Source: Dyella japonica A8 (GTDB lineage Bacteria; Pseudomonadota; Gammaproteobacteria; Xanthomonadales; Rhodanobacteraceae). Taken from it: a stretch of DNA of 64,000 bases. Position 1 is the first letter of the stretch; each line of letters starts with the position of its first letter. Positions 55,642 through 63,999 of this stretch are shown in pieces. The translations under genes were made by a program, and so were the position numbers. The stretch lies in NCBI RefSeq assembly GCF_000725385.1, contig NZ_CP008884.1:3720001-3784000 (forward strand), given 5' to 3'. Below the pieces are notes generated by a model, which was not told the origin of the DNA, did not search any database, and saw only the letters and a program-made list of their open reading frames with translations.

Positions 55642-56568
55642 TCAATGCGCAAAGTTCAGGTTGGCCTGGACATTGACGCTCTGCTGGATCAACGATGCCG
55701 CGCCACTGTTCTGCGCGAGGATCGAGACACCAGCCGCCGCTGCTGCCGAACCGTTCATCTGGTTCGACATGTCGAAGGCACCCGTGGTTGAGTACGCCGT
55801 ACCGCCGTTGCCGCCGTTGCCGCCGGCACCGCCAGCACCTGCGCCACCCGTGCCGCCGCTGCCCGCACCGCCTGCACCACCCATGCCCGCCGTTGCATCC
55901 GACGAACCGCTGGTGCCGCCGGTTGAGGTCGATGCACCGCTATAGCTGCTCGGTGACGAGGCACCCGAAGTGCCTGCACCACCTGCGCCGCCTGCACCTC
56001 CGGCACCGCCAGTGCCGCCGGTCGAGCTGCCACCGCCGGCCGTGCCACTGCCACCGCCGGCATGCGAGTGACTGTGGTTGCTGGCATTGGCGTCGCCGCC
56101 ATCATTGCCGCCGCCGCCACTGCCGCCACCGGCCAGCGAAGCACCGAAAGCGCCCGAATCACCCGATGAACTGCCGGAACCACCGGCGTGACCGCTACGC
56201 GAATGGGCGTCGCCACCGGAGCCGCCGTCACCGCCGTTGCCGCCGATAGCCTTGCCGCCGCGGCCATCGCCGCCACTGCCGCCGCGTCCGCCATTGGCGT
56301 CGCCGTTGTTCGTGCTCCAGTTGCCGATGCCAGAAACACTAAGGTTGGAAACAGTGCCGGTGAGGACGCTGTTGGCTACCGCCGAACTTGAGTTGAAGGA
56401 ATCAGCATTGCCACCGCTACTCGCTGCGGAGCCGTACTGACCAGTCGCATACGTGCTGTAACTGTTGTTGGAATCACTGCTTCCGTGGTTATGGTCATTA
56501 TCCGCAAGTGCGGGGAGAGCCAATCCCATGCCCAGCACGATTGCGGTCGCAATTAGAGTCTTACGCAT
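55642..56568 (-). CDS. Secreted glycine-rich low-complexity protein, possible fibre subunit
   Basis: ATG 56568 lies 8 nt after AGGAG and gives 308 residues. An ATG at 56574 is too close to that site. The signal peptide (LIATAIVLGMGLALPALA) is followed by a Ser/Asn/Tyr-rich stretch (25-90) and a Val-rich patch (VANSVLTGTVSNLSVSGIG). About 170 residues of Gly, Ser and Ala with scattered Asp/His come next. The ordered end has NQMNGSAAAAAGVSILAQNSG and LIQQSVNVQANLNF. The end resembles segments of Fap-type and other amyloid-like secreted proteins. It is the first gene of the cluster and likely the most abundant product. This assignment is inference. Confidence 0.78.
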   Translation of the reverse strand: MRKTLIATAIVLGMGLALPALADNDHNHGSSDSNNSYSTYATGQYGSAASSGGNADSFNSSSAVANSVLTGTVSNLSVSGIGNWSTNNGDANGGRGGSGGDGRGGKAIGGNGGDGGSGGDAHSRSGHAGGSGSSSGDSGAFGASLAGGGSGGGGNDGGDANASNHSHSHAGGGSGTAGGGSSTGGTGGAGGAGGAGGAGTSGASSPSSYSGASTSTGGTSGSSDATAGMGGAGGAGSGGTGGAGAGGAGGNGGNGGTAYSTTGAFDMSNQMNGSAAAAAGVSILAQNSGAASLIQQSVNVQANLNFAH

Positions 56569-56884
56569 AGTCATTACTCCTGGAACGATGCGGTGACCCC
56601 CTGTGAGGCTGGTGTTGCGAGTCCAGCACGGCTTATTCGCAACTTGCATGCCATCGGGGACCGCGTCTCGCCCGCTCACGCGACCGGCGTCATATCGGCG
56701 TTTTCAAGGATTCATGACACGCGGATGGGGCCCTGTAAGGGCGAAGTAATGTAAGAAGTGATGCATCGCCGTTACACCACGGCTGGTGGCGTCCGCGCAT
56801 GCCGGCCTGGAAGCTGTGCAACTAGCGACGGAAGTTCAATGCGTTGCGGGACATTGATGCACCCGGGCTTCGTTTTCGCGGCGA

Positions 56885-56902
56885 TGTATCAAAGCTGATA
56901 CA
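56885..56902. promoter_or_regulatory. Operator-like inverted repeat TGTATCA-N4-TGATACA
   Basis: A perfect 7-bp dyad with a 4-nt spacer lies in the 442-nt gap between the prpC terminator and the export cluster. It is about 315 nt upstream of the first gene of the cluster, so it could be a site for that promoter. No gene is visible in this gap. Confidence 0.55.
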
Positions 56903-56964
56903 CCGGTGCATACGAAACGATAGCAATCCCGTACAGACACATGAACCTCAACGAAACCTGAAAG

Positions 56965-56990
56965 AAAAGGGAGCCTTTCGGCTCCCTTTT
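56965..56990 (-). terminator. prpC terminator (works in both directions)
   Basis: AAAAGGGAGCC / GGCTCCCTTTT with loop TTTC, 20 nt past the prpC stop, with A and T runs on both sides. Confidence 0.92.
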
Positions 56991-57010
56991 TTTGACGCGG
57001 CGCGTGGCGA

Positions 57011-58156
57011 TCAGCGCTTCTCGATCGGCACGTAGGCCTGGTCTTCCGGGCCCGTGTAGTTGGCGCTAGGGCGGATGATCTTGCCGTCCTCGCGCTGTTC
57101 GATCACATGCGCGCTCCAGCCAGAGGTACGGGCGATCACGAACAGCGGGGTGAACATGGCCGTCGGCACGCCCATCATGTGGTAGGCGCTGGCCGAGAAC
57201 CAGTCGAGGTTGGGGAACATCTTCTTCTGCTCCCACATCAGCTTCTCGATCTTCTCCGACACGTCGAACAGGGTCGGATTGCCGCCCTCCGTGCAGAGCT
57301 TGCGCGAGACTTCCTTGATGATCTCGTTGCGCGGATCGGACACGGTGTAGACCGGGTGACCGAAGCCGATGATGATTTCCTTGCGCTCGACGCGGGCGCG
57401 GATGTCCGCCTCCGCCTCAGCCGCGTTGCGATAGCGCGCGATGATTTCCATCGCCACTTCGTTCGCACCGCCGTGCTTGGGACCACGCAGTGCGCCAATG
57501 GCGCCGGTGATGGCCGAGTACATGTCCGAACCGGTACCGGCGATGACACGGGCCGTGAAGGTGGACGCGTTGAACTCGTGCTCGGCGTAAAGGATCAGCG
57601 ACTTGTCCAGCGAGTGCGCGTGCAGTTCGCTCGGCTTCTTGCCGTGGAGCAGGTGCAGGAAGTGCCCGGCGATGGACTCATCGTCCGTCTCCGTTTCGAT
57701 GCGCTTGCCGTTGTGGCTGTAGTGGAACCAGTACAGCAGCATGGAGCCGAAGCTGGCCATCAGGCGGTCGGCGATATCGCGGGCGCCGGTGACGTTGTGG
57801 TCATCCTTCTCCGGCAGCACGGTGCCCAGCACCGAACAACCCGTGCGCATCACGTCCATCGGGTGCGTGGCGGCCGGCAGCAGTTCCAGCGCGCTCTTCA
57901 CCGGCGCCGGCAGGCCGCGCAGGCGCTTGAGCTTGGCGCGGTAGGCGTTCAGTTCCGCCCAGTTCGGCAGTACGCCGTGCACCAGCAGGTAAGCCACTTC
58001 CTCGAAGCAACCCTTGGCGGCCAGGTCGTGGATGTCATAACCGCGGTAATGCAGGTCGTTGCCGCTGCGCCCCACCGTGCAAAGCGCGGTGTTGCCTGCG
58101 GCCACGCCGGACAGCGCGACGGATTTCTTGGGCTTGGGAAGGGTTTGCTCGCTCAT
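57011..58156 (-). CDS. prpC: 2-methylcitrate synthase PrpC
   Basis: PrpC condenses propionyl-CoA and oxaloacetate to 2-methylcitrate. From ATG 58156 it has 381 residues, typical of type II-like methylcitrate synthases. It opens with [19 protein letters not shown] and the citrate-synthase-family [12 protein letters not shown]. Catalytic residues fall in [19 protein letters not shown] (His), [13 protein letters not shown] (His) and ANYTGP near the end, with [12 protein letters not shown] between. It lies 75 nt after prpB in one unit and ends in a strong terminator. Confidence 0.96.
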   Translation of the reverse strand: MSEQTLPKPKKSVALSGVAAGNTALCTVGRSGNDLHYRGYDIHDLAAKGCFEEVAYLLVHGVLPNWAELNAYRAKLKRLRGLPAPVKSALELLPAATHPMDVMRTGCSVLGTVLPEKDDHNVTGARDIADRLMASFGSMLLYWFHYSHNGKRIETETDDESIAGHFLHLLHGKKPSELHAHSLDKSLILYAEHEFNASTFTARVIAGTGSDMYSAITGAIGALRGPKHGGANEVAMEIIARYRNAAEAEADIRARVERKEIIIGFGHPVYTVSDPRNEIIKEVSRKLCTEGGNPTLFDVSEKIEKLMWEQKKMFPNLDWFSASAYHMMGVPTAMFTPLFVIARTSGWSAHVIEQREDGKIIRPSANYTGPEDQAYVPIEKR

Positions 58157-58231
58157 CGGATACGTCTCCTCAATGCATGCGACTCTGCCGGCCACGGCAG
58201 GCGTGCCGTGGCCGACGAATGGGGTGGCTGG

Positions 58232-59122
58232 TCAGGCCTTCTTCTGGCTGGCGAACAGCGCGTCGAGCTTGTCTTCGTAGGCGTTGTAGCCAAGGAAGTC
58301 GTACAGGTCGGCGCGGGTCTGCAGCGTGTCGATGATGTTCTTCTGCGTACCTTCGCGTCGCACCGTCTCGTAGAAGTTCAGCGCGGCCTTGTTCATGGCG
58401 CGGTAGGCGCCGCAGCAGTACAGCGCGATGTCCACGTTGGCTTCACGCAGCTCGTCGGTGGTGAAGAACGGCGTGGAACCGAACTCGGTGAGGTTGGCCA
58501 GGATCGGCACCTTCACAGCGGCCTTGAAGCGGCGGTAGTCGTCCAGCGACTTCATCGCCTCGGGGAAGATCATGTCCGCACCCGCCTCGACATAGGCGCA
58601 GGCGCGATCGATGGCGGCATCAATGCCTTCCGCGGCGGCGGCGTCGGTGCGCGCCATGATCACGAAACCGGCATCGGTACGCGCATCCACGGCAGCCTTC
58701 ACGCGGTCGACCATCTCCTCCTTGGGCACCACTTCCTTGCCCGGGCGGTGGCCGCAACGCTTCTGGCCGACCTGGTCCTCAATGTGCACGGCGGCGACGC
58801 CGACGTTGATGAACGAACGGATCGTGCGCGCGATGTTGAACGCGCCGCCCCAACCCGTATCAATGTCCACCAGCAGCGGCATCTGCGTGGCATCGACGAT
58901 GCGGCGTGCGTCGGTGAGCACGTCCTCCATGGTCGAAATGCCCAGGTCCGGGATACCCAGGGAGTTGGCCGCAACACCGCCACCGGACAGGTACAGCGCC
59001 TTGTAACCCACGCGCTTGGCCATCAGGCCAGCATAGGCGGTGATGGCGCCCATCACCTGGAGGGGACTTTCGGCGGCGACGGCGGCGCGGAACCGTGCGC
59101 CGGGGGATTCGATCTGGGCCAT
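58232..59122 (-). CDS. prpB: 2-methylisocitrate lyase PrpB
   Basis: PrpB splits 2-methylisocitrate into pyruvate and succinate. The 296-residue protein is a PEP mutase/isocitrate lyase family TIM barrel. [18 protein letters not shown] and [18 protein letters not shown] bring the metal-binding Asp residues. The active-site loop is [14 protein letters not shown], with the catalytic Cys. [18 protein letters not shown] follows. It is the first gene of prpB-prpC. No PrpR-type regulator is seen next to it. Confidence 0.97.
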   Translation of the reverse strand: MAQIESPGARFRAAVAAESPLQVMGAITAYAGLMAKRVGYKALYLSGGGVAANSLGIPDLGISTMEDVLTDARRIVDATQMPLLVDIDTGWGGAFNIARTIRSFINVGVAAVHIEDQVGQKRCGHRPGKEVVPKEEMVDRVKAAVDARTDAGFVIMARTDAAAAEGIDAAIDRACAYVEAGADMIFPEAMKSLDDYRRFKAAVKVPILANLTEFGSTPFFTTDELREANVDIALYCCGAYRAMNKAALNFYETVRREGTQKNIIDTLQTRADLYDFLGYNAYEDKLDALFASQKKA

Positions 59123-59413
59123 GAAACCTCCGCTTATAAAGGCGGGATTTTACCGCAGTACGCGTTCAAGGCCTGTTGCGCGGCAGCATGAATGGTTTCG
59201 AACGGAGCATGTGATGAAAGTAGGTGGTGCTGGCTGCAGGGGCCTACTCATGCAAGGTGCTTTTCAAAGGACGAAGGCTGGTCGTCCAGTGACCTTTCGC
59301 TCGATCGGTGCGTGATGACGACCTGGCTCGCCTGCCGCGGGCTTCCGACCTCCTGCCGGAGGCCGGTCACTTTCCCTTGCTTGCCCAAGTCCCACAGGGA
59401 TTAGCTTCACGTC

Positions 59414-59995
59414 AGAAAGTAACCAAAGAGAAGGGCCCCCGGATGACGCGCCTTCCGGGCCTTCAGCCCGGAAGGTTCGCAGGCGGGTTCCGGGCTTTTC
59501 GACGGGGCTCCTGCCCCGACGAAAAGTGCCGACGATCCCTCCCTGGCACCCCTACGGGGCCTGATCTCCACCCGCTCGCCGCGTCATCAGGGGACCCGGG
59601 AGATCAAGAGCCAAAAGCCAAAGCGAGAACCCGAGCCGTCAGCGGAGCATCTCAAGGTGGCGGGACCCTTGTGGGAGCGCACCCTGTGCGCGACAGCGGC
59701 GTCTCGTAGTCACCGCTCCGTTAGGTTGTCGCGCACAGGGTGCGCTCCCACAGAAAAGCGGGGCGACCGTGCGTATTCCATCGGCGCCGAAGCGAAGCGA
59801 GGCCCCGCTTTAAGTCCTCATCGCCAGGGCGCGTTGCGAAGCGCTTGGAAGTACCCGCTGTGTAGAGGCGGAGGTTGCCAAGCAACAACCTGCCTCACGC
59901 GTTCGGGCTTATCCCCACGAAATGCTGCCAGCTCTGGCTCTTCAGGCCATTTTCTTTGGGTTACTTTTCTTTTGGGCCAGCAAAAGAAAAGTGAC
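59414..59995. repeat. Non-coding repeat block with inverted ends
   Basis: The 1.1-kb gap between prpB and prpE (59123-60237) holds no credible gene. It has AGAAAGTAACCAAAGAGAAG at 59414 and a related inverted TTTTCTTTGGGTTACTTTTC at 59950-59969. The latter flows into a hairpin (59960-59995, GTTACTTTTCTTTTG with its inverse). A REP-like hairpin sits between them at 59670. Blocks of this kind recur in Xanthomonadales genomes as far as I know. Confidence 0.6.
59670..59752. repeat. REP-like hairpin, family copy 4
   Basis: Perfect 26-bp arms (59670-59695 and 59727-59752), TGTGGGAGCGCACCCTGTGC and inverse, 31-nt loop. Confidence 0.92.
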
Positions 59996-60237
59996 TCGGC
60001 CTTCGGCAGAAGGTCGAAACGCCCGCTGCGCAAGCGGCCAGATCCCGGGAAAGTCTGAGGCGAAGACCCAACGTGGCCGAAACTGGATGACCAGCCTTCG
60101 GCTGTTGTGAAGCGCCTCCGGCCTACGCCGGGATGATGGTGCTTAGGAAGTCATGAGGCTAGATTGCGCGCCCCCAACCTATCCCCGCGGGGAGCGGCTA
60201 ATTCCGCACGAGAGCGGCAGATAGACGGCGCCCAGAC

Positions 60238-62133
60238 CTACTCACCCTGCTCCGGCCCCCTCTCCAACGCCCTGCGCACCTCATCCAGCGCCCCCGGATC
60301 ATCCAAAGTCGAAAGATCACCCGGATCAGCGTGCTGCACCAAGGCCTGCAACGACCGCCGCAGCAACTTGCCCGAGCGTGTCTTGGGCAACGCATTGACC
60401 ACATAAACCCGCGCCGGCTTCGCCACCTTGCCCAACTGGTCGGATACGCGCTGCTGCATGGCCTTCGCCACATTCGCGGGATCCTCGGTCACGCCCTGCC
60501 TCAACGTGGCGAACACCACCGGCACCTGCCCTTTCAGTTCGTCCTGCATGCCGACGACGGCGGCTTCTGCACAGGCCGGATGCGTTGCCACGGATTCCTC
60601 GATCTCGCGCGTGCCCAGTCGATGCCCTGCCACATTGATCACATCGTCGGTGCGTCCGAGGATGTTGGTGTAGCCGTTCTCGTCGCGGATCGCCCAATCC
60701 AGCGAGCTGTAAAGCAGTTCGTTGAAGTGGCTGAAGTAGCTCGTGACGTAGCGCTCGTCGTCGCCCCACACCGTGGTGAGGCAGCCCGGCGGCAGTGGCG
60801 GCACGAACACCAGCACGCCCTTCTCATGCGGCGGCAGTTCTTCTCCCGTGACCTCGTCGATCACCTTCATGCGATAGCCCGGCGCAGGCAGCCCGGGCGA
60901 ACCGAACTTCACCGGCTTCAGGTCCAGCCCCGGCATCAGCGTAATCGCCGGCCAGCCGGTTTCGGTTTGCCAGTAGTTGTCGATCACGGGAACCCCGAGC
61001 CCGTCGGTGATCCAGTGCGCGGTAGGTTCGTCCAAGGGTTCGCCGGCAAGGAACAGCCATTTGAGCCGGGACAGGTCGTATTTCTTCAGCCAGCCTGCGT
61101 CCTGCTTCTTCAGCACGCGGATGCCGGTGGGCGACGAAAACATCGTGCGTACCCCGTAGCGTTCGCACAGCTGCCACCAGATGCCGGGGCCGGGATGGGT
61201 CGGCAGGCCTTCGTACAGCAGCGACGTGGCGCCACCGATCAATGGGCCGTACACATTGTACGAATGACCCACGGCCCAGCCGACATCGGAAGTGGAGAAC
61301 ATCACCTGCCCCGGCGCGACGTCGAAGATCGTCGCGATCGACATCGCCATGGCAACGGCGTAGCCACCGACGTCGCGCTGGATGCCCTTGGGCTTGCCTG
61401 TGGTGCCCGAGGTGTAGAGCAGGTAGCTGGGTTCATTCGACTCCAGCCACACCACCGGCACTTCGGCACCTTCGTAGGAGGCGCGCAAACTGTTGTAGTC
61501 GAGGTCGCGGCCCGCAACGCGCGTCATCTGGGGATCGAGCCCGCGGTCGACCATGAGCACCTGCGATGGCGGGTGCTTCGCCTCTTCCAGTGCCGCGTCC
61601 ACCAGCGGCTTGTAGGGAATGACTTTGCCACCGCGCATGCCGGCATCGGCCGCGATCAACAGCTTCGGTTGCGCGTCGTCGATGCGCAATGCCAGGTTGT
61701 GCGCCGCGAAACCGCCGAACACCACCGAATGAATGGCCCCGATGCGCGCGCAGGCAAGCATCGCGAACACGGCCTCGGCGATGTTGGGCAGGTAGATCAC
61801 CACACGGTCACCCTTGCCCACGCCCAGCGAAGCAAGCACCGCCGCGAACGTATTCACCTCGCGATAAAGATCGCGGTAGGTCAGTTCACGCGTAATGCCG
61901 GTCTCGCTGGAAATCGCCACTAGCGCCAGCTGGCCGCCACGCGCATCCAGGTGCCGGTCGATGGCGTTGTAGCAGAGGTTGGTGGTACCACCGACGAACC
62001 AGCGGCGGAACGGCGGGTTGGATACGTCGAGGATGCGTTCGGGCGGCGTATGCCAGTGGATGCGTTGCGCCTGCTCGGCCCAGAAGGCTTCCGGCTGCTC
62101 TATCGAGCGTTGATAGAACTCCTCGTAGCGCAT
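60238..62133 (-). CDS. prpE: Propionyl-CoA synthetase PrpE
   Basis: PrpE activates propionate with ATP and CoA and so feeds PrpC. From ATG 62133 (GAGGG 8 nt upstream; an in-frame GTG at 62142 lies inside that site) it has 631 residues. The adenylate-forming motifs are present: LYTSGTTGKPKGI (P-loop-like), DNYWQTETGWPAI, and the C-terminal lysine in KTRSGKLLRR that is acetylated in related enzymes. The N-terminal MRYEEFYQRSIEQPEAFW and GGTTNLCYNAIDRHL are typical of PrpE rather than Acs. It is separated from prpB by a non-coding repeat block and has its own promoter region. Confidence 0.95.
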   Translation of the reverse strand: MRYEEFYQRSIEQPEAFWAEQAQRIHWHTPPERILDVSNPPFRRWFVGGTTNLCYNAIDRHLDARGGQLALVAISSETGITRELTYRDLYREVNTFAAVLASLGVGKGDRVVIYLPNIAEAVFAMLACARIGAIHSVVFGGFAAHNLALRIDDAQPKLLIAADAGMRGGKVIPYKPLVDAALEEAKHPPSQVLMVDRGLDPQMTRVAGRDLDYNSLRASYEGAEVPVVWLESNEPSYLLYTSGTTGKPKGIQRDVGGYAVAMAMSIATIFDVAPGQVMFSTSDVGWAVGHSYNVYGPLIGGATSLLYEGLPTHPGPGIWWQLCERYGVRTMFSSPTGIRVLKKQDAGWLKKYDLSRLKWLFLAGEPLDEPTAHWITDGLGVPVIDNYWQTETGWPAITLMPGLDLKPVKFGSPGLPAPGYRMKVIDEVTGEELPPHEKGVLVFVPPLPPGCLTTVWGDDERYVTSYFSHFNELLYSSLDWAIRDENGYTNILGRTDDVINVAGHRLGTREIEESVATHPACAEAAVVGMQDELKGQVPVVFATLRQGVTEDPANVAKAMQQRVSDQLGKVAKPARVYVVNALPKTRSGKLLRRSLQALVQHADPGDLSTLDDPGALDEVRRALERGPEQGE

Positions 62134-62154
62134 CGCGATCACCCTCGTTTCAAC

Positions 62155-62181
62155 GGCTGATCCAGCTAGCCTAGATCAGCC
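62155..62181. promoter_or_regulatory. Inverted repeat in the prpE promoter region
   Basis: GGCTGATC (62155-62162) and GATCAGCC (62174-62181) form an 8-bp dyad, 22 nt upstream of the prpE ATG. It may be an operator or a leader hairpin. Confidence 0.45.
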
Positions 62182-62260
62182 ACGCCAAACGGGCTTTGCG
62201 ACCTTGGTCGAGTCGCCTGCGAGCGGCATCACCAGTGCGGCGATGCCGCTCGCCGTTACA

Positions 62261-62599
62261 TCACAGGCAGGATACCGCCGCGTCGCGGTAGGCGGGGTTG
62301 TAATCCTTCTTGATGTTCTGCGTTTCGTACATCACGGCCTGTGCGCCGGTGCCGTCAGCCGTCACCTCGATCAGCTCATGCGCGCCGGCCTTGTCGCTGC
62401 CGGACACCGTGCCCGACTGATCCTTGTGCGAGGCGCTCGCCTCGCCGGTCTCCGCCCACTTCGCGCGCACGCATTCCAGATAGGTCGGAATGTCCTTGTT
62501 GGTGCGGCTGCTCATCTTGGGCGTGGTGTCGCGCAGGCCGTAGCTTCCGCAGGCGGCGAGCAGGACGCAGGAGGTGGTGATCGCAAGGAGTTGCTTCAT
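62261..62599 (-). CDS. Small lipoprotein, unknown function
   Basis: From ATG 62599 (AAGGAG upstream) the protein has 112 residues. The lipobox is LLAAC, with Cys17 as the predicted lipidation site after LLAITTSCVLLAA. The mature part (SYGLRDTTPKMSSRTNKDIP and YLECVRAKWAETG) shows no family I know. Cys residues near positions 43 and 111 could form a disulfide in the envelope. It is divergent from the MerR-type regulator and may be controlled by it. Confidence 0.8.
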   Translation of the reverse strand: MKQLLAITTSCVLLAACGSYGLRDTTPKMSSRTNKDIPTYLECVRAKWAETGEASASHKDQSGTVSGSDKAGAHELIEVTADGTGAQAVMYETQNIKKDYNPAYRDAAVSCL

Positions 62600-62659
62600 G
62601 TCCGGATTCCAGTCGAGGATCGGCTGATTTAACCATGAAGCACCGTCTGACGGAGAGGC

Positions 62660-62690
62660 TTGACCCTCACGTAACGTGAGCCCCCAGAGT
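62660..62690 (+). promoter_or_regulatory. MerR-type promoter with 15-bp dyad
   Basis: A -35-like TTGACC (62660-62665), then the dyad CTCACGT-A-ACGTGAG (62666-62680) and a weak -10-like CAGAGT (62685-62690), spaced 19 bp. Long spacers with the dyad between the two hexamers are the mark of MerR-family promoters. The regulator gene begins at 62716. Confidence 0.7.
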
Positions 62691-62715
62691 CCCTGCACGC
62701 AACGAGGACACCCAA

Positions 62716-63750
62716 ATGGAACTGACGGTTGGCGAACTTGCCCGGCGCAGCGGACTCACCGTCCGCACGCTCCACCACTACGACGCCATCGGCCTGCTGG
62801 TGCCTTCGTTGCGCTCCGCTGCCGGCTACCGGCTGTACGACCGGGCCAATATCGAGCGCCTGCATCGTATCCAGGCCCTGCGCCAGCTGGGCCTGTCGCT
62901 GGCCGACATCGGAGAAGCCCTGTCCGGGCCGGAGTTGCCGCTGGCCGAACTGATCGACCGCCAGCTGGTGCAGCTCGATCGCGAAATGGCGCGCGCCGAG
63001 CGGCTACGCGGCAAGCTCATCCAGCTGCGTGCGCAGCTGGCGACCGGACAGCCCCCTGATCTGGCCGAATGGCTGGACACCCTGGAGCTGATGACCATGT
63101 ACGAGAACTACTTTTCCGCCGAAGAAATCAAGCAACTGCCGCTGCTGCATGACGCCGACACCCGCGCCGAATGGGGTGCCATGGTCAGCGCCGTGCAAGC
63201 CGCGCTGGATCGTGGCGTTTCGCCGGAGGCACCCGAGGCGCAGATCCTGGCGCTGCGCTGGATGCGCACGCTGTACCGCGACACCGGAGGCAACCCGGAT
63301 TTTCTGGTGCGCCTCAACAACATGCATGACAACGAGCCGGGTTCCTGGGATGCCATGGGTGTCACCCAAGCCGTGCGGGGTTTCGTCGAACAGGCCTTCG
63401 TGGAGGGCCGGCTGGCGATTTACCAGCGTTACCTGAAGCCCGATGAATTCGCTTTCATGCGCCAGCACTACGGCGCGACGTTCAACGCATGGCCGCCCCT
63501 GCTGGTGGCCTTGCGCAAGGCCATGGCCGATGGCGTGCGACCGGACCAACCGCAGGCCCGCGCACTCGGCGAACGCTGGGGCATGCTGTTCCGCAGCTAC
63601 GCGGGCGACGACCCAGGCACGCACGAACGTATCCGCGAGGCGCATGCGAAAGAGCCCGACCTCACCGACAGCTCATGGGCGGATGAGGCCCTGATCGCTT
63701 ACGTCAGGAGCATCCTCGCCGCGTTGCAGGCCACGCCGCGCACGCATTGA
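62716..63750 (+). CDS. MerR-family transcriptional regulator with TipAS-like domain
   Basis: The 344-residue protein has an N-terminal MerR DNA-binding domain: LTVGELARRSGLTVRTLHHYDAIGLL with the winged helix SAAGYRLYDRANIERL, then a dimerisation helix (about 80-120). The C-terminal part contains two similar helical segments (MTMYENYFSAEEIKQLPLL, and FMRQHYGATFNAWPPLLVALR later), compatible with the TipAS antibiotic-recognition fold found once in TipA. It may sense a small drug-like ligand and act on its own promoter or on the lipoprotein. The dyad just upstream is a likely self-binding site. Confidence 0.85.
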   Translation: MELTVGELARRSGLTVRTLHHYDAIGLLVPSLRSAAGYRLYDRANIERLHRIQALRQLGLSLADIGEALSGPELPLAELIDRQLVQLDREMARAERLRGKLIQLRAQLATGQPPDLAEWLDTLELMTMYENYFSAEEIKQLPLLHDADTRAEWGAMVSAVQAALDRGVSPEAPEAQILALRWMRTLYRDTGGNPDFLVRLNNMHDNEPGSWDAMGVTQAVRGFVEQAFVEGRLAIYQRYLKPDEFAFMRQHYGATFNAWPPLLVALRKAMADGVRPDQPQARALGERWGMLFRSYAGDDPGTHERIREAHAKEPDLTDSSWADEALIAYVRSILAALQATPRTH

Positions 63751-63762
63751 GGGCGCCACACG

Positions 63763-63793
63763 CGACAAGGGCGGCCCATGGCCGCCCTTGTCG
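63763..63793. terminator. Shared terminator between the MerR gene and mdh
   Basis: A perfect 14-bp stem CGACAAGGGCGGCC / GGCCGCCCTTGTCG with a 3-nt loop sits between two convergent genes. It is very stable, with no long T run. Confidence 0.75.
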
Positions 63794-63813
63794 TGGCAAC
63801 GAACGCCGTTCGC

Positions 63814-63999
63814 TTACTTCTTGGCGAACAGGTGCTCGACGCCGGCGCGCTCTTCGCGCAGTTCCTTGTTGGTGGCGTCCATGCGGGCACGCGAGAAATC
63901 ATTGATGTCCAGGCCCTGCACGATGGCGTACTTGCCATCCTTCACGGTCACCGGGTAGCCGTAGATCACGCCCGGCTCGATGCCGTACGAACCATCGGA
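63814..63999 (-). CDS. mdh: Malate dehydrogenase Mdh, C-terminal end (5' part outside window)
   Basis: Only the last 61 codons are inside the window: [20 protein letters not shown]..., then [20 protein letters not shown] and [16 protein letters not shown] before TAA. The pattern [11 protein letters not shown] and the closing AGVEHL match the C-terminus of LDH-like malate dehydrogenases, which convert malate to oxaloacetate. Oxaloacetate is the partner of propionyl-CoA in the PrpC reaction, but this is not evidence of co-regulation. It converges with the MerR-type gene. Confidence 0.9.
   Translation of the reverse strand, partial: SDGSYGIEPGVIYGYPVTVKDGKYAIVQGLDINDFSRARMDATNKELREERAGVEHLFAKK

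Noticed and set aside
55642..56568. PE-PGRS-like or collagen-like protein
   Set aside because: Glycine content is similar, but there is no PE domain or G-X-Y periodicity, and the ordered C-terminus and neighbours fit the export cluster.
59308..60058. Plus-strand frames in the prpB-prpE gap
   Set aside because: They run through REP hairpins and repeat ends, lack ribosome binding sites and show no domain.
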